From Saprospirales bacterium (GTDB taxonomy: Bacteria > Bacteroidota > Bacteroidia > Chitinophagales > Saprospiraceae), in assembly GCA_016711045.1 (NCBI GenBank), contig JADJTT010000008.1:248001-312000 (forward strand): a stretch of 64,000 nucleotides of DNA. The letters run 5' to 3'. The notes under the pieces are model-generated. The model saw nothing but the letters and a program-made list of their open reading frames with translations, was not told the DNA's origin and made no database searches. Each line of letters starts with the position of its first letter. Position 1 is the first letter of the stretch. Made by a program: the position numbers and the translations under genes. Of the stretch, positions 61,123 to 64,000 are shown in pieces.

Positions 61123-62114
61123 CCCAGGTAACGGACGCCGATCAGTTCGACCCCGAACCCGACACCAAACAACCCTGTGGGCAACACCATGGCAGAGAAC
61201 CCGACGAGGATGAGGCGACCGTTACCCTGCAAGAAGCCGACCTGATCCTCGTAAAATCAGTGACGCCGACCAACCCCAATGTGGGCCAAACAGTAACCTT
61301 TCCCATCTTGCTGACCAACCTCGGCCCGGATGCGGCCTACCAACGTCAGCGTGGCAGGATGTACCTTCCCAATGGGTATAACAACATCACCGCGATCAGT
61401 AACGGTGCGGGTGGCACCTTATCGGGCAGCACCATTTCCTGGAGTGGTTTGAACGTTCCGCCCCGGTGGCGGCAATACCCTCACCCTCACCTTCCAGGCT
61501 ACTGTAGACGCTCCCGGGGGCGGTGCCAGCTATGTCAAAACGCACGCAGATCACCGATGCCGACCAGATTGACCCGGACCTCTACGCCAAACAACAGGGT
61601 GAATAATCTTGGCGGAAGACGATGAAGATGATGACATCCGTGACAGCCACCGCAAGCCGATCTGACCTCTGATCAAATCGGTGAGCAACCCGTCCCCGAA
61701 CGTGGGCCAAACGGTGACCTTTACCATCCAATTAGCCAATAACGGACTGAATGCTGCACCGGCGTGTCCATCGGAAGATGCCAAGTCCTGGCCGGCTACA
61801 GCAATATTTCCGTATCACAGGCGGCGGCGTGCTTTCGGGCAACGTTATTACCTGGAGCAGCCTGACCATTCCGGCAAGCACTACGCAATTCTTTACGTTT
61901 AATGCCGTGGTGGATGCGCCTACCGGTACGCCCTACGAATACCAAAACGTAGCGCGGGTGCTGACCTCCGACCAGTATGACCCGAACAGTACCCCGGGCA
62001 ATGCTGCCGATATCGATGGCGACCACCTGATCGGTTCCCGATCCGGACGGCAGCCAGGATCCGGAAGACGAAAATGACGCGGATGACGCGACCGTCTCCC
62101 CACGCCAGGCCGAT

Positions 62115-62801
62115 GTGTCCTTGAACAAAACGGCCAGCCCCTCCACTGCCAATGTCGGAGATGTGGTGACATTTACCATCACACTGTCGAATGCCGGCCC
62201 GAACCCGGCCACCGCAGTATCGGTGAAGGATTATGTCCCTGCAGGTTTTGGGAGTATTACAGCCATCAGTGATGCCGGTACCTTGTCCGGCAGCACGATC
62301 ACCTGGTCGGGAATAACCGTCCCGGTGGGCGCTAATACGGTGACCCGGACCTTCCAGGCCACCGTACTTGCTCCGACATACGCGCCGGGTGAATACAAAA
62401 ATACAGCTCAGGTAACGGCCAGTGCCGTATACGACCCGGATTCGCAACCGAACAACATGGTGAACAATACCCCGGCGCAGGACGATGAGGATGATGCCGT
62501 AGTTACGGTTCTGGAAGCCGACCTGTCGTTGACCAAAACCGTGGACAACGCGACGCCGAACGTCGGCTCCACGGTGGTCTTCACGATCACGGTAAATAAT
62601 GCCGGTCCGGATGCGGCCACGAACGTGGCTGTGAAAGATCTGCTCCCTGCCGGTCTGACCTACGTGTCGGACAACAGCGGCGGCAACTATAACGATGGTA
62701 CGGGAATCTGGACCATTGGAACGATCGCCGCAGCGGTCGGCAGCATAGAAATCACGGCAACGGTAACGACTTCCGGCGCGAAACGAACTACGCGCAGGTA
62801 A
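62115..62801 (+). CDS. Giant protein B, DUF11 fragment at the change of repeat type
   Basis: 228 residues: a last long-type unit (VSLNKTASPSTANVGDVVTFTITLSNAGPNPATAVSVKDYVPAGF), then the first short-type unit (LSLTKTVDNATPNVGSTVVFTITVNNAGPDAATNVAVKDLLPAGLTYVSDNSGGNYNDGTGIW). The frame is lost at GGCGCGAAACGAAC near 62775, where later copies have GAAAAC. Confidence 0.7.
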   Translation: MSLNKTASPSTANVGDVVTFTITLSNAGPNPATAVSVKDYVPAGFGSITAISDAGTLSGSTITWSGITVPVGANTVTRTFQATVLAPTYAPGEYKNTAQVTASAVYDPDSQPNNMVNNTPAQDDEDDAVVTVLEADLSLTKTVDNATPNVGSTVVFTITVNNAGPDAATNVAVKDLLPAGLTYVSDNSGGNYNDGTGIWTIGTIAAAVGSIEITATVTTSGAKRTTRR

Positions 62802-62872
62802 ACGCGGTCGATCAGTACGATCCCAACCCCACGCCGGGCGACGAGTCGACGAAGGATGATGACGACGACGCT

Positions 62873-63262
62873 GTGGTGGTAACGCCGCAAGTCGCTGACT
62901 TGTCCTTAACCAAAATAGTAAATAATGCGACCCCGCAAGTAGGCGGTACAGTGGTCTTTACGATCACGGTGAATAATGCCGGTCCCGACGCGGCCACGAA
63001 TGTGACAGTGAAAGACCTGCTTCCTGCCGGTCTGACCTACGTGTCGGACAACAGCGGCGGCAATTATAACGATGGGACGGGAATCTGGACCATCGGTACG
63101 ATCGCCGCCAGCGGCTCTGTGAGCATAGAGATTACGGCAAGCGTAACCTCTGCGGGCGCGAAACGAACTACGCACAGGTCAACACGGTCGATCAGTACGA
63201 CCCGAACTCGATACCGGGCGACGACTCGACCACGGATGATGACGACGACTCCGTACTCGTGA
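62873..63262 (+). CDS. Giant protein B, short-type DUF11 fragment
   Basis: 129 residues covering the second short-type unit (LSLTKIVNNATPQVGGTVVFTITVNNAGPDAATNVTVKDLLPAGLTYV). It goes out of frame at the AAA run near 63155 (GAKRTTHRSTRSI). Confidence 0.65.
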   Translation: MVVTPQVADLSLTKIVNNATPQVGGTVVFTITVNNAGPDAATNVTVKDLLPAGLTYVSDNSGGNYNDGTGIWTIGTIAASGSVSIEITASVTSAGAKRTTHRSTRSISTTRTRYRATTRPRMMTTTPYS

Positions 63263-63642
63263 CCCCACAAGTCGCTGACCTGTCGTTGACGAAAACAGTG
63301 GACAACGCTACGCCTAACGTGGGTTCGCAAGTGGTCTTCACGATCACGGTGAACAATGCAGGCCCCGACGCGGCCACGAACGTGACGGTCAAAGACCTGC
63401 TTCCTGCCGGTCTGAGCTACGTGTCGGACAACAGCGGTGGCAACTATAACGATGTGACGGGGATCTGGACCGTAGGCACGATCGCCGCCAGGTTCTGCCA
63501 GCATACAAATCACTGCGACGGTAACCACCGCCGGGCGCGAAAACGAACTACGCACAGGTCAACACGGCCGACCAGTACGATCCGAACTCTACGCCGGGCG
63601 ACGACTCGACCACGGATGACGACGACGATTCCGTATTGGTGA
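63259..63642 (+). CDS. Giant protein B, short-type DUF11 fragment
   Basis: 127 residues covering the third short-type unit. The frame is lost near 63490, where GCCAGGTTCTGCC stands for GCCAGCGGTTCTGCC, and the A-run further on is intact. Confidence 0.65.
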   Translation: MTPQVADLSLTKTVDNATPNVGSQVVFTITVNNAGPDAATNVTVKDLLPAGLSYVSDNSGGNYNDVTGIWTVGTIAARFCQHTNHCDGNHRRARKRTTHRSTRPTSTIRTLRRATTRPRMTTTIPYW

Positions 63643-64000
63643 CGCCGCAAATCGCTGACCTGTCGCTTACCAAAACGGTGGACGATGCGACACCGCAAGT
63701 GGGCGGCACAGTGGTCTTCACGATCACGGTGAACAATGCCGGCCCGGATGCAGCCACGAACGTGACGGTCAAGGACCTGCTTCCTGCAGGCCTGACCTAT
63801 GTATCTGATAATAGCGGTGGCAATTATAACGATGGGACGGGAATCTGGACCATCGGTACGATCGCCGCCAGCGGTGCTGCCAGCATAGAGATTACGGCAA
63901 GCGTTACCTCTGCGGGCGCGAAAACGAACTACGCACAGGTCAACACGGCCGATCAGTACGATCCGAACTCCACGCCGGGCGACGACTCGACGACGGATGA
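63546..64000 (+). CDS. Giant protein B, last visible DUF11 unit (partial)
   Basis: An open frame without its own start, from NYAQVNTADQYDPNSTPGDD to the window edge. It contains a whole undamaged short-type unit (LSLTKTVDDATPQVGGTVVFTITVNNAGPDAATNVTVKDLLPAGLTYVSDNSGG...GAKTNYAQVNTADQYDPNSTPGDDSTTD). The array clearly continues beyond 64000. Confidence 0.7.

Larger units (their letters stand above)
51541..64000 (+). pseudogene. Giant surface protein B (DUF11 array), whole gene with frameshifts, 3' end outside window
   Basis: One gene of at least 4,150 codons. The order is: N-terminal region and signal peptide; DUF11 repeats (52.1-55.1 kb); a globular module (55.1-56.2 kb); a damaged PKD-like domain (56.2-56.48 kb); DUF11 and related repeats (56.5-57.2 kb); a cadherin-like unit (57.2-57.47 kb); a related unit (57.5-57.9 kb); then DUF11 repeats to the window edge. 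The frame changes near 53695, 54308, 55548, 56350, 56400 and 57960, then more than 20 times up to 63540, and there is one in-frame TAG at 54412-54414. It is probably a long surface fibre. Classed as broken because of the indels, but errors are the likelier cause. Confidence 0.7.
62514..64000 (+). repeat. Short-type DUF11 repeat, four units of about 379 bp
   Basis: Units begin near 62514, 62890, 63269 and 63648 and encode about 126 residues each, including an aspartate-rich linker (DDSTTDDDDDS). The DNA identity is very high. The A-run in GCGAAAACGAAC is AAA in the first two units and AAAA in the last two, which alone changes the frame. Confidence 0.8.

Overview
The window looks like chromosomal DNA of a Bacteroidota bacterium, most likely a member of the Saprospiria. 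The signs are a type IX secretion (T9SS) C-terminal sorting domain, several promoters of the TTG-N19/20-TAnnTTTG type, giant SdrD B-like and DUF11 repeat proteins, a sensor kinase with an N-terminal beta-propeller of the two-component regulator type, a LytTR regulator, and MbnP-like lipoproteins next to di-haem peroxidases. No rRNA, tRNA, insertion sequence, phage or CRISPR array was seen. The assignment is by gene content only.

Layout. 1-3.05 kb (-): end of a surface polysaccharide cluster with two family 4 glycosyltransferases and a Wzx-type flippase. 3.1 kb (+): a DoxX membrane protein. 3.5-13.3 kb (-): four tandem paralogues of a secreted caspase-like (C14) protease fused to TPRs. Copy 1 is intact, copies 2 and 3 are frameshifted, and copy 4 has lost half of the protease domain. 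Their spacers are duplicated with them. 13.8-20.2 kb (+): ApbE flavin transferase, a DnaQ-type exonuclease, two MbnP-like lipoproteins and two MbnH/MauG/cytochrome c peroxidase-like di-haem lipoproteins, several with overlapping ends. 20.6-24.5 kb (+): a zinc-ribbon protein, a T9SS-exported FG-GAP repeat protein with one frameshift, and a Uma2 nuclease. 24.5-33.5 kb (-): a TetR-controlled export operon (TetR, TolC, HlyD, two ABC ATPases, two ABC-2 permeases, then another ATPase and permease), with a probable operator at its head. 33.6-37.6 kb (+): a propeller histidine kinase overlapping its LytTR response regulator.

38.2-64 kb (+): two giant repeat proteins, each with a long untranslated leader. 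Giant A (38233-50545, about 4,100 codons) has a signal anchor, many PKD-like domains, Ig-like domains and 14 SdrD B-like domains in an alternating two-domain super-repeat. Giant B (51541 to beyond the window) is a DUF11 array that also holds a roughly 360-residue globular module resembling nothing else in the protein. Both are broken into many ORFs by single-base indels, mostly in homopolymers and concentrated where the DNA is repetitive. They are probably consensus errors, not true pseudogenes, so the ORF pieces are listed as fragments of single genes.

Across the window, spacers repeatedly carry inverted repeats built from short tandem words, a different word from spacer to spacer, plus three copies of a CCCGATAACTATCGGG palindrome and a small MITE-like element. 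These spacer elements, the double MbnP/MbnH-like cassette, the caspase-TPR array and the odd module in giant B are the points most worth following up.
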